Of a stretch of 64,000 bases of DNA, positions 22,562 through 35,325 are shown in pieces. Each line of letters begins with the position of its first letter. Positions within the stretch are counted from its first letter, which is position 1. The notes under the pieces are model-generated. The model was not told where the DNA came from. It did no database searches and saw nothing but the letters and a program-made list of their open reading frames with translations. Source of the stretch: Irpex lacteus (Eukaryota > Basidiomycota > Agaricomycetes > Polyporales > Irpicaceae); contig MQVO02000004.1 in the NCBI GenBank assembly GCA_001986395.2, forward strand, positions 1-64,000, written 5' to 3'. Both the position numbers and the translations under genes were made by a program.

Positions 22562-24965
22562 CTAGACCCAAATGAGCACTGCACCCAAGCCTACAGCAAA
22601 GGCGGCGATGGCGACACTAATACCTGTACCGCCGACAATGCTAGCTGGTGCACTGGACTTTGCACTGGCAGTAGCTGATGCAGCCTGCTCAGATGCAGCG
22701 CTCGATATCGCTGCCTGGATTACTGTAGGCACTGTCGTAGCCTGTACCATCTGATCATAGTTCACGTTCGTCGGAAGATGTCCGTTAGCACTGTAATACG
22801 ACTCGATCTTCGCCATATCCCAAGTAGGCACCGCGATCGCAGCTGGGTACATCGTCCCCGTAGGTGCCGGCACACCGGGAAGGACCTGGTCCAGCACTTG
22901 CGCAGAAGTAGTGTTCACCGTCGTGTTGGTGTGAAGGCCGTCATCGCTAAGAACAAAACACGTCGATGTGTTCATCCCGAGCGTAGGTGCAAGTGGAAGA
23001 TCGTGCGAGAACACCTTGATGCCCCAGGAGTCGGGAATATTTTGGTCTGAGAAGAGACCTTTCTCAAGCAGTAGCTCTGCAACGGTGCTGATTTCCATGC
23101 CGGCACCAACGAGAAAGGCTGTACCGAAGAATTCGAAGTCATCGGGTCCTACTGTGTCGCATGTGCGAGTGACGGAGGTATGGAGAGAGGCAGTAGCGCT
23201 GACTAGAGGGAGATTTTGGTTGATACGTAGTACAGCACCAGTGTCCACTAAACGACATGCGAATCAGCATTCGATGTGCTTTTACGGAGGAGCCATGACT
23301 TACGGATTGTGAAAGGTACCTCAGCAAATGGTGCGAATGACAAGCCTGTGGTGACGGTGAACTGACCATCATTGACACGGAAAGGGATCTGGTCGACACC
23401 ACTACCATCCCTATCACTCAGTGGTCAGACCAATCCAATTATATCAAGTCACACGTGCACTTACCACCCATCAGCACGCACAGTAGGATTAAACTGCCCA
23501 CTCGAGTCAATGAGGCTGACCGAAGCAAACGCGCCGCTGGGAATCTACTCAAAAATGGGCGGTTGATGGAAATTTATATCGGAATAGCAGGAGCATACTC
23601 ACGGATCCGCTTGCGCCATAAGTAAAATTAATACCAGCAGCGACATCCAAACTAAACTCAACGCCAAGTCCGATGGCAGGACTGAGTTGTATGAGATTTG
23701 GAATCTGAGGATTGGGGTCGTGTTAGTAAACATGTCCTCACACAGGCATCCACGGACAAAACGACGCACCGAAAGTGCTGGGGCAACGGGAACCCGTATA
23801 ATGCTAGAAGTAGAAAAGCCGTTAGGTGTGCTAATAATTGTCTAACACAATGCGCTGACCTGTAATTCGCCGCCGCAGATAGCTCCTTCCCGAGCGCAAC
23901 TTCCAAAGCTGCCGTGAGATTCATATTCTGCACTGTAAAGTTCATCGCCGCTTGGTTGAGCGTGAAGCAGCTCTGATTGGTGACGGTGCACGAGGCATCG
24001 CCAATGTCCACGTCAAAGTGCAGTCCGAGCGAGACGTTGGTGTTCAACGAGCAGCCGACACACGTAAGGTTGAGATTGGCGTTGTCCAGCTGCCTATTGA
24101 CGTGGTGTAACCGGTAGACTCGTAAGATATTGTTTGCGGATGATGATGTAGTACGTACTGGAGAAGTGATTCGGCAACTTGAAGATCCTGGAATGGGAAA
24201 AGTTGGAGACGTTCGTCGATGGTAGGGTTGTATGCGTAAGTAAAGACGCGGTCGAACGAATGGACGTCTCGCTTCGCCATCTCATTACGGGAAAGTAGGT
24301 CATGCGAGCCGCCAGTGTGATCGTAACGTACGCTGAACGAACGGCCAACTTCCCGCATCGAGATGGGCTCGACGGTCAAGGTGATAGTCAGGCTTGGGGC
24401 ATCAGCCACAACGGCTGCAGTCCTATGAGAACGGAGCTGATCAATATAATATGAAACTCTTCGCAAGAGAAGAGACATTACCTCCATGAGCCGCGGTCAC
24501 CATAAGAGTTGCACCCATGATGGGCCGTGAGAACGATGAACTCGTCGAGTGTGGACCAACTGTCCAAGGCGGCCTGAAAAGCATCTTCAACCGCGAAGCG
24601 AACGGCGAGATTACGGCCATTTTGTTGTGACGAGGAGCATACAATCTCCTCTAACACGAACTCAATGTCCTCGAGCAGGAGAATCGGTATGCCGGGATGA
24701 GCAATGAACGCCACATTGGCTGCGGGTGGGTGATGTGGCGCTGCAATAAAAGCGCATTAGACAGGGTACGTACACGTAGAAACACAATAAACTCACCAGT
24801 AGAGTAGCTCAAGATGGCCTCTTGCTTCGGTACGAGAAGGTCGAGCCCACGACTGACTAAGTGGCCCGCACGCCGAGAAGGTACGAGACGGGGCAGTGTT
24901 GTGGCGCAGACGGCAGATGCGAGTGCAATGCACGTAGCCACGAAACGACCGGTTGGAGAGAACAT
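22562..24965 (-). CDS. Secreted, probably GPI-anchored protein of unknown function (644 aa)
   Basis: Nine exons (24965-24797, 24740-24482, 24422-24159, 24093-23860, 23803-23770, 23704-23603, 23544-23465, 23410-23304, 23247-22562) join in frame. The N-terminus is a signal peptide (MFSPTGRFVATCIALASAVC, cleavage near ATTLP). A first domain includes ILLLEDIEFVLEEIVCS and FIVLTAHHGCN; a second begins near LNLTCVGCSLNTNVSLGLHF. Several N-x-T/S sites occur. The C-terminus is Ser/Ala-rich and then hydrophobic (VAIAAFAVGLGAVLIWV), as in GPI-anchor signals. The layout resembles fungal secreted proteins annotated with DUF7029 and DUF7223, a weak memory-based match. Likely on the cell surface or in the wall. 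Confidence 0.75.
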
Positions 24966-27539
24966 GACCTTGCTACCGCTACAGAGTGAATCGTACTTGG
25001 TATATATAGCGAGGCGTCGCACTAACGCTGCTGCACATTTTCCTTGTCCAGCCTCAAGTGTAGAAGGGCCCGGATTGAATGGAATCGAGTATGTTTGTCG
25101 GGCATGAGGGGGACGCTCATAGATGGCGAATGATAGAAGATCGAATAAAGAGGAAAGTGAACAGCCTACATGTTATCGAATGCGACCCGGATGGAGGAAA
25201 ACTGCGTCCAAAACGTAGAGGACCATTTAATACGATCTAAAACGGGCTGTTAGAGCGGATGGGCATCAGTGTTTTATTGATACGAGGCGTGGTCGCCCTG
25301 GACTTTACGCAAGAGAGGGGGTGGCTGTTCCTTCGAAGCTATTCAGTTACGACAGATACGGAATATTTGATGCTTCTAAACAAATGAGTCGTAAGTCATG
25401 ATTTAGCTCGACAGTGGCGAGTGGAGGATCCAGACGTTCTGCTGTTATCGATGTGTCCTCGCTTGGCTCTTTGCTTCATGCGTGAATGTTCTATTGCTAG
25501 AATATGAACAACGAGAGAGGACCACGTCTTCTGTATCGTAAAACCATTCGTCAGAATGCAGCCATCCTTGCACTGTAAAGGCATGTGTGGTCCGCAAGTC
25601 AGAAGTATTGATTGAAGATTGATGTGCGGTTCCTTACATAGCTCCGAACGCATGATCTGCAGTAACCTATTCGTCGAAACAAACGCTCCCAGTCAGCGCC
25701 ACGATACGGGTCTTCGAATTCAACTGATGCACGTACCAAGAAGTGAGTAATTGGCCAATCCCATGATTATGCTTGCCTAAAGCAGTACCGACATCGTAGA
25801 TCACGCACACGAGTGCATCGTAGTGAGTACAGCCATCTATGACACGTAGATTGAAGCCGACCTCCTCTCGTGATCATCTGAACGTTTGCTGAAGAAACGT
25901 AGGGGATGCGCGAAGAGCCGCCAGAGCAAGACTTTATGGGGTACATGAACGACGAGTTGTGGGCAGTATTTGCTCATCAATGCAAGGGGGACTTCCGGGT
26001 CACAGGTCGAGTACAAGTACAGGGCTCGCCGTTTCTCAAGTGTTACGTCTTGTGGTTTACAGGACGACTGACTGTGAATACGTCATTGTAATTCGTATTG
26101 CTCTAGATTCGTGAGCATGTAACAGGTGAGAACCCTTTTGAAAAGAGGAGGATGTGTACGCACCATATACGATGACGGCAGCAACCTTCCTTATCCGTTG
26201 ACAATCAAACTCGATTCTTCGTCTGTGCAAGCATTCACATGGCGAAGCACCATGGATACAAGGTGTGGGCACTCAGGCTATACGTGTCCGAGAGGTAAAT
26301 ATTCGTTGCGTCCATTGGTTGCAAGATGGCGAGCAGAGCTGGAAAACACATTGACGGTCACCTAAAATTGAGTGTTACAGGGGCAGACTAGCATCGAATG
26401 TTGGGCAGCAGTTGAAGATGGTCGAGTTGAAGTTGGCCCTATTTATCGTTGACGCTGAAACTTCCACGTGGCAATGAGCGCCGGAGAGGCCAGTGATGCG
26501 CTCTGAGACTTTGGGCGGCCTGCGCCTGCCTGCGCAACGACTTTGCGCATGTCGTCTAACCCACTCGTTACTGGTTACTCACTGCGTCAACAGGGGTCTT
26601 TATACATAACGAGAAGATCTGGTCCACGACGACAAAGGTACCTACATCCAGGTTGTATCGCCACTGTCGCGTAACGTTTGTGGCTGTTCTCTGACTATCA
26701 CACCTAAGACATATGTAATTGAAGTGCGTTTTTCTATCATTGCATCTCTGTGCGAAGTTTGACGAATCCTATGTCGGCTAGATACGATCGTACTGTTGCA
26801 TGGAAGCTGATCACAGCAGCGACAGCACGTCCTCCAAACTCAAAGGTGGTCGAGCTCATTATTTCAGACGTTTTCAATTCGCTATGTAAGCTTCTCGAGT
26901 CGTAACGTATGACCTGATTGCTTCTGCCGAGTGCTACTATGAGTTATTCAGCTTTGGTTTGAACGACCAGCTCGAGGCTTGAGCGGGGAGTTGGACTGAT
27001 TATTCGCAAGTTGCTAGCCCCAGGGTCCTCAGCATGTTCGTTCCTGTCGAGACGAAACACGAACGGATACAGTATCCTCCGCGGATTATCACTACTGCCA
27101 ATGTCTTGGTATGATCTTGATTGCCGCTACATAAGACCCTTCCCGCCCGTCAAAGTGTGGAAGGCCCGCGGAGAGTAAGTGACCACTTTACCAGCCGTTC
27201 ATACTCTGGTAGTCTATGTAAGTGACTCGAATGAAGTAGATTTAAACATACTTACACCTGAACTATAGCCTGGTCGTCTCGTCTCCAACTCTACAGGTCA
27301 TCTCAGGGTGTCGTCATTGTCCGGGTTACACGGCCGCCCGGTGTCAGTATACAAATGCAAGAACCCTGACTTTGATCTGCAAGAGGTCTCACGAAGGAAG
27401 GTTCGTAATATCATGATACTGATCCGTCGTCGAACGCAAACAAAAACACGGTATAAAAGAAAACGTGCTCTCGCCTGCACGCGCGATCCTTCGACTCCCT
27501 TCTCTCTGTTCTCGTGCCAGTGGCACCCTCCGCATCGCA
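24966..27539. other. Intergenic, no supported gene
   Basis: About 2.6 kb. A TATA-like TATATATAG at 25003-25011 lies about 40 bp upstream of the leftward secreted-protein gene. Elsewhere only short frames occur, for example EEPPEQDFMGYMNDELWAVF near 25915, without a joinable exon set. GTATAAAAG at 27451-27459 lies about 85 bp upstream of the next gene and could be its TATA box. Confidence 0.4.
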
Positions 27540-30205
27540 ATGCGCGTTCCTTGTGGTCGTTTGACGGCATTTGCTGGAATTGTTGTTTCGTTTGTTTCTG
27601 TAGTGGAAGCTCAAGACTTTGCAGTGCCGTCGAATTGGAGGGTAAGTCTGCCTGGTCGTGCTCAGTACCGTCACATCATTGCTGATTTGAAGACCCAACT
27701 CTCTCGTGGCATGTAGAAACCAACATCCAATTTAACCCGCCAGGATAGGCTCTCGCTGGTCAATGGCATCCTGAACACCATATCAAGAACGCTGAACCCC
27801 GACACGGGGATATTCAGCGGTGAGTCTATGCACCTCTACTCCGGTTTGGATTCAGAATCTCAACGGCGAATTAACATGTAGGACTGGATTCGTTCCAAAT
27901 ATCGGAGTCGGCGAGCATGCTGAGCGCGCTATCGACTGGGGACATTATCAACGGGTCGACGACGAACAAGGACGTAGTTCTCAAGAGTCTCAATACGATG
28001 TTCACGAACATACCCAATATAACGTCGTTGTAAGTCGCGCCGCTCTACAAAGTAACCAGTGCTTTGCGCGTGAGCTGACTGTTTCATAGTGCAAATCCGA
28101 TCAAAGAGAATAGGGATCCTGCGTACGTTCTTTGCATCACCGACGGAGCCCGATTTTCAAATCCAGGACTGACGTTGTAATGGACTATCGTTATTTCTAG
28201 AACATGGGGTCTCGCCGCGATAACAGCTTACAGAGCGTACAAGGACCCGTCAGTACTCGGATACGCGGAGTCCATGTGGGCGCAGCTGAGCGCATTTCTT
28301 GTCCGACCCGAGGATGCCGCCTCTGGTAACCACTCATCGAGGACCGTGAAGATCTCGTCGACATGCAACGGTGGTAAGTGCGATTTTGTCCCATCCTGCG
28401 ACCAACATCTCATTCTTGCGTCTGTAGCAACCACCGCTGGTGCTGTCTTCTCGGTGCGTTGGTCGAGTTTGTGGTGGTAGTGAACCTGTGGTGTTGACGA
28501 TAACTTTAATTACATCACACAACAGTTTTCCACCAATTCGAGTGCTCTGGATGTTGCCGGAGTGACAGTAGAGTATGTCGTATCAGTTGCTTGCTCCCAT
28601 TTCATACTTCTAACAACCAACTTTCACAGAACTTACATGGCGTGGGTCCCCTTCACACGACTCCCCAACCATCTAATCTCACTGCGTTACAAATTTCCAG
28701 TCTTTCAGCTCATCTATATGAAGAAACCTCCAACTCGTCATACCTCGACACTGCAACGCTCTCCGCCGACTTCATCAAGAACCAGCTCTACAATGGTGTT
28801 ATCATCCAGGACGGGATCAACTTGGGGACTTGCACTGTTGGACTCGGACCATTCACGTACGATTCTGGGTTGACAATCGATGGATTGAGTGCACTGGCTG
28901 CTTCAAACAGTTCATATGCGCCATTGTACGTGCTCATCTGAACGTTGTCCAGTATTTGCTCGCTAATGCTGCGCTTTCGTAGCCTCTCAAGTTTGATCTC
29001 GACGGTAATACCTTTTCCCGGGTGGACCAACTCGTCTAATGGGATTATAACGGAGGGTGAGGACGCCACAACCAGCCTACCTATCAAGCCATATGCTGAT
29101 ACTCCATAGGTCCCTCGGAATCAGCCGCTCCCACTGGAAGCGATTTCACGTATACTCTCAAAGGTGCGTGGCATCGAAGTCAGACATCTATACCTACTCA
29201 TTTGTATTCCCTAGGAATCTACGTGCGAGGTCTATATGAAGCGTACAGACGACTCCCATCCAACTCATCCGAAGCTGGTCTCATACGGAGCTACTTAACC
29301 GTTCAGGTACTTGTTGCTGTGCATACGGCCGCTTTATTGTCTGACTCTGTGTGGGGGATTTTGTGCAGTTCAATGCACTGTTGGATCTGGCGTCAACACC
29401 AGGGAGTAACGTATACTCGCCTCGATGGCAGGGTCCTCCCATACCGAACTTGAACCCTACCGGACAACTGACAGCGATAGACGTCCTGAACTCTGCCGTA
29501 GGCCTAGTTGGAGACGAGGATACTAGCTCGTCATCCGCCTCTTCATCTAGGTGCGGCGTATGCTCTATTCATTTATACCCTCTTCTGACGTGTGGTATAT
29601 CGTCATCCAGCGCGCCTTCACCGTCTACTACCCCCGCCGCCTCAAACGACACCGCCACAAACAGCCACCGCCGAATCTCCCCAGGCGCAATAGCCGGCAT
29701 AGTAGTCGGCGTCATCATCTTCCTATTCCTCCTCCTAGCCGGCATCTTCCTCCTATGGCGCAGACGAAGAACCCACACCTCCGCATCAACAAAAGAGACC
29801 TCAGCAGACCCATACCTACACGTCAAACCCCTCGAAGACGGGTCCACGCCAACACTTCAAGTCCTCCCCAGACTCGGACTCGGAGGTACTCGAAATGAGA
29901 AGCGTCCGACACATGATAGGACAGAGTCTGTAGTCACGAGGCCGTCTGCAGCTAGCCCGGTTCCTGCGCCGTCTGAGCCTGAGACGAGCGATCGGACTAC
30001 CGTTAGCAGCCCGGTTCCTAACTCGGACTCGAACGCGAGCGCGACGGGGGGAGGGGGACAGCAGGTGACGGTGAATTTGGCGTCGTTTGAGAGGCTTGTG
30101 CAGCGGTTGGATACTGTTATTGCGTCGGGGTTGCCGGGGCAGGGTCAGGCTCAGCGGGTACATCAGGAGCAGGAGGAGGAGCAGCCGCCGAGGTATGAGG
30201 CTTGA
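27540..30205 (+). CDS. GH76-like protein with transmembrane anchor (617 aa)
   Basis: Thirteen exons join in frame (27540-27641, 27717-27819, 27882-28029, 28090-28122, 28201-28373, 28428-28453, 28526-28572, 28701-28925, 28983-29056, 29110-29163, 29215-29306, 29369-29550, 29611-30205). A signal peptide (MRVPCGRLTAFAGIVVSFVS) is followed by an alpha/alpha-barrel-type domain with TWGLAAITAYRAYKDPS, VIIQDGINLGTC, YDSGLTIDGLSALA and GIYVRGLYEAYRRL, the pattern of fungal glycoside hydrolase family 76 (alpha-1,6-mannanase-like). A Ser/Thr-rich linker, one transmembrane helix (GAIAGIVVGVIIFLFLLLAG) with a following RRRR, and a disordered cytoplasmic tail come next. The paired Asp expected just before the WGLAA motif reads RDPATW here, so hydrolase activity is uncertain. 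Confidence 0.7.
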
Positions 30206-31069
30206 AAGGGCCGAGGTATGAGGCGTGAAAGGAGGGATGCTGCGTACGGAGGGGTTTATAAGGATTGGTGACCATGGTGGGACTTTGGAAGGGATGGGAC
30301 GTTGGGGCGTTATACTATATGTTGGAAGTTTTTATGGAATACGTTGTATTATAGGACTGGTTACGATTGCTGCAATAATGTTGGATTTTTATGCTGTATC
30401 ATGGTGATCATGATTGCAGTTTGGAGAATGTGTACGCACCACACTATGGCTCTGCGCGGGCATTGCACTCTGAGGTGCATGTACAAGGCCGAGTCAACAG
30501 CAGGAAAGGCTGTACAGCGTAACCGTATCCCTAATCGTCCCTTACGCACATACATCGGGACGTACTCACAGTGTATACCATACCGTCTCACCCACATCTG
30601 AGAACCCACCGCCGCCTGCTTCTCTCTCTCCCTTCCCGCGCAAACTACTCGCAGGCAAAAGCAACCGCGTCGCACATGTCGACCTCAGCTGCACCAGGAG
30701 TGAGCAACTCAACAGGGAGGGGCGTTATCCGAGACCTAACCACTCTAAGTCAATATGACTTGAATTTGAGCATCAAAATGAATGACCGTGTACGTACCTT
30801 CTACATACCTAACCTCGACCGTTCCCTCAAAACGGGAGTACAACACTCTCTAGTCCCCTCATCTTCTCTCTCGCTGCATCTCCTCATCCTCTCTCATTTG
30901 GCTCTTTCCTCATCTCCTCTACGATCCGCTCGCTCAGGTACACAGTCACTTGCACCACCTTTCCCCCCCTCCTCTTGCTCGTCCTTCCTCCTCACAGCCT
31001 TGGTCACCCTCAACTTCCTGCCCCTCGGCCGGCTCCGCTCTCAGCTAACTTACCCTCCATGTAACGCCT
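30206..31069. other. Intergenic with one orphan first exon
   Basis: Apart from a possible first exon at 30676-30789, no gene is seen. The stretch ends where the broken tyrosinase begins. Confidence 0.4.
30676..30789 (+). CDS. Possible orphan first exon, product unknown
   Basis: ATG opens 38 codons (MSTSAAPGVSNSTGRG, then TLSQYDLNLSIKMNDR) and meets a good donor, GTACGTACC, at 30790. No matching downstream exon is found before the broken tyrosinase starts at about 31070 on the other strand, so the rest of the gene may have been lost in the rearrangement. Low confidence. Confidence 0.25.
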
Positions 31070-33657
31070 AATTCAAGCTTCTCCGAGCACTACACTTCCC
31101 CCGTCTCCAGCTCGTCGACGAATGTCCCCATGCAACCTACGTATCCCGGATGGTTGTAGTCGTACTCCTAGTCTTTGCTCGAAGCTGTCGTTGATTGACT
31201 TACGTTTGTGTCAGCGTGCGGGCTTGGACACGCTATTAGAGGAGATGGTAGATATAGAGGAGGGGGTGGGAGTGGAGGAGGTGCACATATTGGAGGACGT
31301 AGACGTGTGATTGGAGGATGTCGTGTTTGGGAGTGTGGAAAGCGAGCCTGTCTGTGGCAACATCGATGTCGGCGATGCATCTCGAGTCTTGGTGTTTGTC
31401 CTCGAATGACTCAACACCGGCTCCTCCCCATAGCTATCCTCGTTCAACTCCCGACCAGGGAGGAGGAACACCTTCACCTCGACGTTTACCCCACCTGCAA
31501 CTTCGATTTAACGCACTTTCCAATCCCACAACCACACTCGCGTCTCCTTCTGTCTCGCGTACTCTCAAGCGTATTTTCTGGTCCCACATCCACACCCAGA
31601 CCTTCTTCCTCCTCGCTGTCGCTTCTGTAGATGCAGATCCAGCGTTCTCATTCTCAGCGTGATGCGCTCTGGGTTCGCGAGTTAACGGCCGCGGGGCAAG
31701 CGTACGATGAGGAAGTGGAAGTGGGAAAGGCGCGATATGCGGCTGGGGATCGCCTTCGTCTGGAAGTATCACCCTCTCCTTCTCTACCACTTCTTCGCCC
31801 GCCTTGGGACTGCGCTCATCCTCTTCTTCCTCTTCTTCCTCTTCTTCCTCTTCTTCCTCTTCTTCCTCTTCCTCCTCTTCTTCCTCTTCTTCCTCTTCTT
31901 CATTGAGCCCACTCTGCATAGAGCTGCCAACCTCCCTCTCCTCCTCCTCCATCCCAGCCACTTCGGATAACTCCTGCATACCCCTACCATACATCGCCCA
32001 CACTCCTCTCTCTCTCCTCTCTCTCTCCTCTCTCTTTGTGTTCCTTCAAGCGCATCTCCTTCGAGCGCAGCTTCGCCGTAGAGGCGTCGTCACTCAAGTT
32101 GTGTATGTGTGTACCCGAACGGGTCTGTGGTGCGTACGTTCTCCGATGTCCAATGACGATACCACGCCTTCTGTGTTCTCCCTTCCTCGTCGTTGTGCGC
32201 GTCCGACGTCTGAGTCCCCTCCTCTTCAGTCGGGTACCGCCAAAACGGCGTCAACTCTATCCGTACTGCAACGTGTCCGTTCAGCCAAGTTAAGTCAACT
32301 CAGAAGTTATGGGAATACGCACCAGACCGCGAATCGCGATCCATACGCCCTTCGGCACGCTCCACGTTCCCCGCCTTGAATAACCCCCTCCACCACCTTC
32401 TTCATGCTTACCTGACTATGCTTAGGCTTCAAATCCTACGAGTTTGAATAGGTCTGATGGAGACGAGGTAGGAGCGGAGTGAGAGGACGCCCGGGGGAGT
32501 TGTAGTTGCTGAATTCCGTCTAGGGATGCCCGGTTACGAGCATTCTATACACCGCCGTTTGCGTCTGTTCTGCGTTCCTCCCGACAGAGCCCTGCACATC
32601 GCTCGAATCAACACAACCCTCGACACACGCATACACACGCACCTCTTCAACGCCTCCACATCTGAGTTGCCGTCCTCCTAGCAACTCGTCGGCCACCTAA
32701 CAGTCTTCCCCCACTCGGAAACCCCTCTCCTCTTACACCCTAAAAATCACGAAACTAAACAACGGGTTGTGCACCTCCTCCCTCTTACCCTTGCACGTAG
32801 TAACACAAAGCGCCTCGTACTCGATGATTTCAGGCGGTGGGAGGGGATGGAGAGCCCAGTCATGCGCAGGGTGTGGAAGGAGGGGGCGTCGGGGATTGTG
32901 TAGAGGGAGGCGAGGTGGGTTGCGTGGGGTTAGATGTGTTGCTAAATGCGTAGTGAGTGAATAGGTAGAGAGGAGGAGAGGGGAAAGGAGACTTACCTCG
33001 AGGGCGAGGATGTAAGGTCTGTGCCATGTGGGGAAGAGGACCGTGACGTGCGTACAGTACCCCAGCCATTGAGACTTGTTCTTCGCCGTTTCCATGTTAG
33101 CACCAGCGTCGTCAGAGGGAGAGTGGGAGGCAGGCCAGGGTTGGTATGGATATCCGTGGATGCCTGCGAGAGCGTAGTACGACCTGGAGTCTTCGGGGTC
33201 CATCTGCTGCATGTGAACTGCTCGTCGCGTGAGTGAGATAGTGAGCGAGTGAAGAGAGAGAGGGAGACTTACCTCGAGAGCGAGAATGTACGGCCTGTGC
33301 CACGTGGGGAAGAGAACCGTGCTGTGCGTGCAGTACCCCAACCACTGAGTCTTCTTCTTCGCTGTGTCAGCGTCAGCGTCTTGAGAGGGAGAGGGGGAGG
33401 CAGGCCAAGGTTGGTATGGGTATCCATGGATGCCTGCGATAGCGTAGTACGACGTAGGGTCCTCGGGGTCCATCTCCTGTATGTGCACTGCTCGTCGAAC
33501 GCATAAGTGAGTCGAGCAAAGAGTGAATGAGGGAAGGGGACGCACGGAGAGCCTGTACGAAGAGCGAGAACTGCTGGTGGTCTGCGACGAGCTCGTGGAT
33601 CTCTCTGCGCGGATGCACGCCGGTGTCTTGGACGCCTGTGATGCATATCGGAGCCAT
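31070..33657 (-). pseudogene. Broken tyrosinase with duplicated CuA exon
   Basis: It matches the 998-aa tyrosinase along most of its length. Exon 1 starts MAPICITGVQDTGVH at 33657. The exon with the CuA His residues occurs twice, at 33488-33273 and 33217-32997, each with its own splice sites and each coding a [16 protein letters not shown] motif. The next exon is damaged (frame change and stops, 32950-32650). The CuB segment with the FYLHH motif is missing between about 32340 and 32700. The acidic insertion contains a GAA/GAG-type run coding about 25 Glu (31800-31905), and the C-terminal copy fades out near 31075 at YDYNHPGYVGCMGTFVDE. It cannot make an active enzyme. Confidence 0.85.
31820..31905. 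repeat. TTCCTC-type microsatellite inside the tyrosinase pseudogene
   Basis: A run of CTTCTTCCT/CTTCCTC units coding poly-Glu on the - strand. The same place in the intact long tyrosinase (near 5790-5900) has a shorter, mixed acidic run, so the repeat has expanded in the broken copy. Confidence 0.8.
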
Positions 33658-33839
33658 GGCAGTGGTGGTGAGCAGAAGTCACTACCGGGTGACAACAGAC
33701 GAGGTGTTGAGCAGAGGACGAAGGGGGTTATTGGGAGGCGGGCCGGGACGCGTTGTGTCACAGGCGTCGGTCGATGCTCTAGGGGAGGACGCGATGGGTG
33801 GTGACATGTCTTGCAGCTACGGGTCGTGCGTCACACGGG

Positions 33840-33995
33840 ATGCATGAAGTGTGACAAGAGGCGAGGAGGTCGTCGATCGCGTGCAGGGTTTGACAGGGTG
33901 ACGATCCGCAATTGCAAGGTGATCATCGCAGGGAACGAGAATTAGCGACTGCCAACAAAGGCAAAACGCGTGCACCCACTCGTTTAGCTTGTTGA
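33840..33995 (-). promoter_or_regulatory. Tyrosinase upstream region, copy 2
   Basis: Reverse complement matches the block upstream of the first tyrosinase: GTTGGCAGTCGCT, CAATTGC, CGATCGACGAC, and an end in CACTTCATGCA. It lies in the right place and orientation for the broken tyrosinase start at 33657. Confidence 0.55.
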
Positions 33996-34344
33996 TTCAC
34001 AGCTCGTGAAGTCAAAGTCCATGTTCGCGCACCATATCATACACCGTGTTCATCGCGCACCGTGTACTGTCGTGTTGGTATGACGATTCACGAAGAGGGT
34101 TCAAGTCAAGTCGCAATTCAACTGCCCGTTCGGGACATACCCCAATGATCCGCTGATGTGCCAGCGCTCCGATAAGTGTTCCTTCAAGTGTATCTTCCAC
34201 TCAGTCACGACGACGAGCATGATAATCCTCCATCGACTCTTATTGCCACACATATGCGCGGAAAACTTGACTGTTTTCACTTACCTATGCTCGCATGAGT
34301 TGGCGTACGCGTAGATGGCCATAGCGAGTGGGCCACACATATTC

Positions 34345-34560
34345 CTTGAAGACTGTATCAACCACCTCCTTGTGTCGTCTGAAACTCCTACGTACACCCT
34401 CTGACGTCTCCACCCATCGGTTAAGGCAGGATTAGGCCAGCCGCAGACGGAATGCGGCTGACGGCGGTTGACATTCGAATACCCGCCTCTGTATAAATCC
34501 CCATCCTCTCGCCTCTCCTTCTTCTTCGTTTTTGAACACTGACGAGCATCTACCCACAGG
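34345..34560 (+). promoter_or_regulatory. TATA module, copy A
   Basis: Shared blocks in order: CTCTGACGTCTCC, GGCAGGATT-x-GG, GCCGCAG, CGGCTGACGG, GGTTGACATT, ATACCCGCCTCTGTATAAAT (TATA at 34492), pyrimidine-rich run, CACTGACGAGCATCT and CCCACAG at 34560. Confidence 0.6.
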
Positions 34561-35084
34561 TTTACAGACGTCGACGTTTAGACTATCAGAACTCTCGAGG
34601 CAGATGGGTATCGAGGCGAGCAACGCGGTCAAGTGTTCAAGGCCTGAAGGCTTCGATACTTCAAGACGACCTCATCGTCGCGACAGTCGAACTGCAATGT
34701 GTGCATAACGGTCAAGTATCAAGCTTGCACGTTCATCGAGAATCAAGACAGCTTCAAGCTTTCTTATGGACTACCGACCGTCGACCCACTAGCATACTGA
34801 CGACTGTCCGTCCACAGACTTCGACGTCAAGGCCGGAAAGCATCAACGGACGACATACGGCGCTATCTCACCTCCGGAGACCTCAATACCAAGGCCGTCA
34901 ACAACCAACACCTGTCGACTCCGATACGTCGTCCGAGTGACTCAACGCAAGCCACTTAAGACCAAGACATATACCCTGACCAGTTATCTGCACCCAAATA
35001 AGCCAAAGAGAAAGTGGCAGTGAACGAGGTGAATGAGGTAAGTGGCGAGTCTGTCCGCTGTTAATGGTACGTTGGCTACACACG

Positions 35085-35325
35085 TTCTTCGAGGACCAAA
35101 TCAACCACCCCCTTTCGTCGTCTGAGACCCACTGGAATCCCCTCCGACGTCTCCGTGGTGCGCATACCGGTCAACGTAGAATCAGAATAGCGGCGGAAGG
35201 CTGACAGGAATGCGCCGACGGTTGTTGGCATTGAGATACCCGCCTCTGGTAGAATGGTGTAAGTCCCCGTACTCTTGCCCGTCCTTCTTTGTTGTTCTTG
35301 ACCGCTGACGAGTATCTCTTCGCAG
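35085..35325 (+). promoter_or_regulatory. TATA module, copy B (TATA box decayed)
   Basis: Same block order as copy A, with GGCTGACAGGAATG, GTTGGCATTGAGATACCCGC and GCTGACGAGTATCTCTTCGC before AG at 35325. The TATA position reads GGTAGAATGG, so the box is lost. Confidence 0.55.

Noticed and set aside
31631..32379. Long Ser- and Leu-rich open frames on the + strand
   Set aside because: Antisense reading of the poly-Glu microsatellite in the tyrosinase pseudogene.
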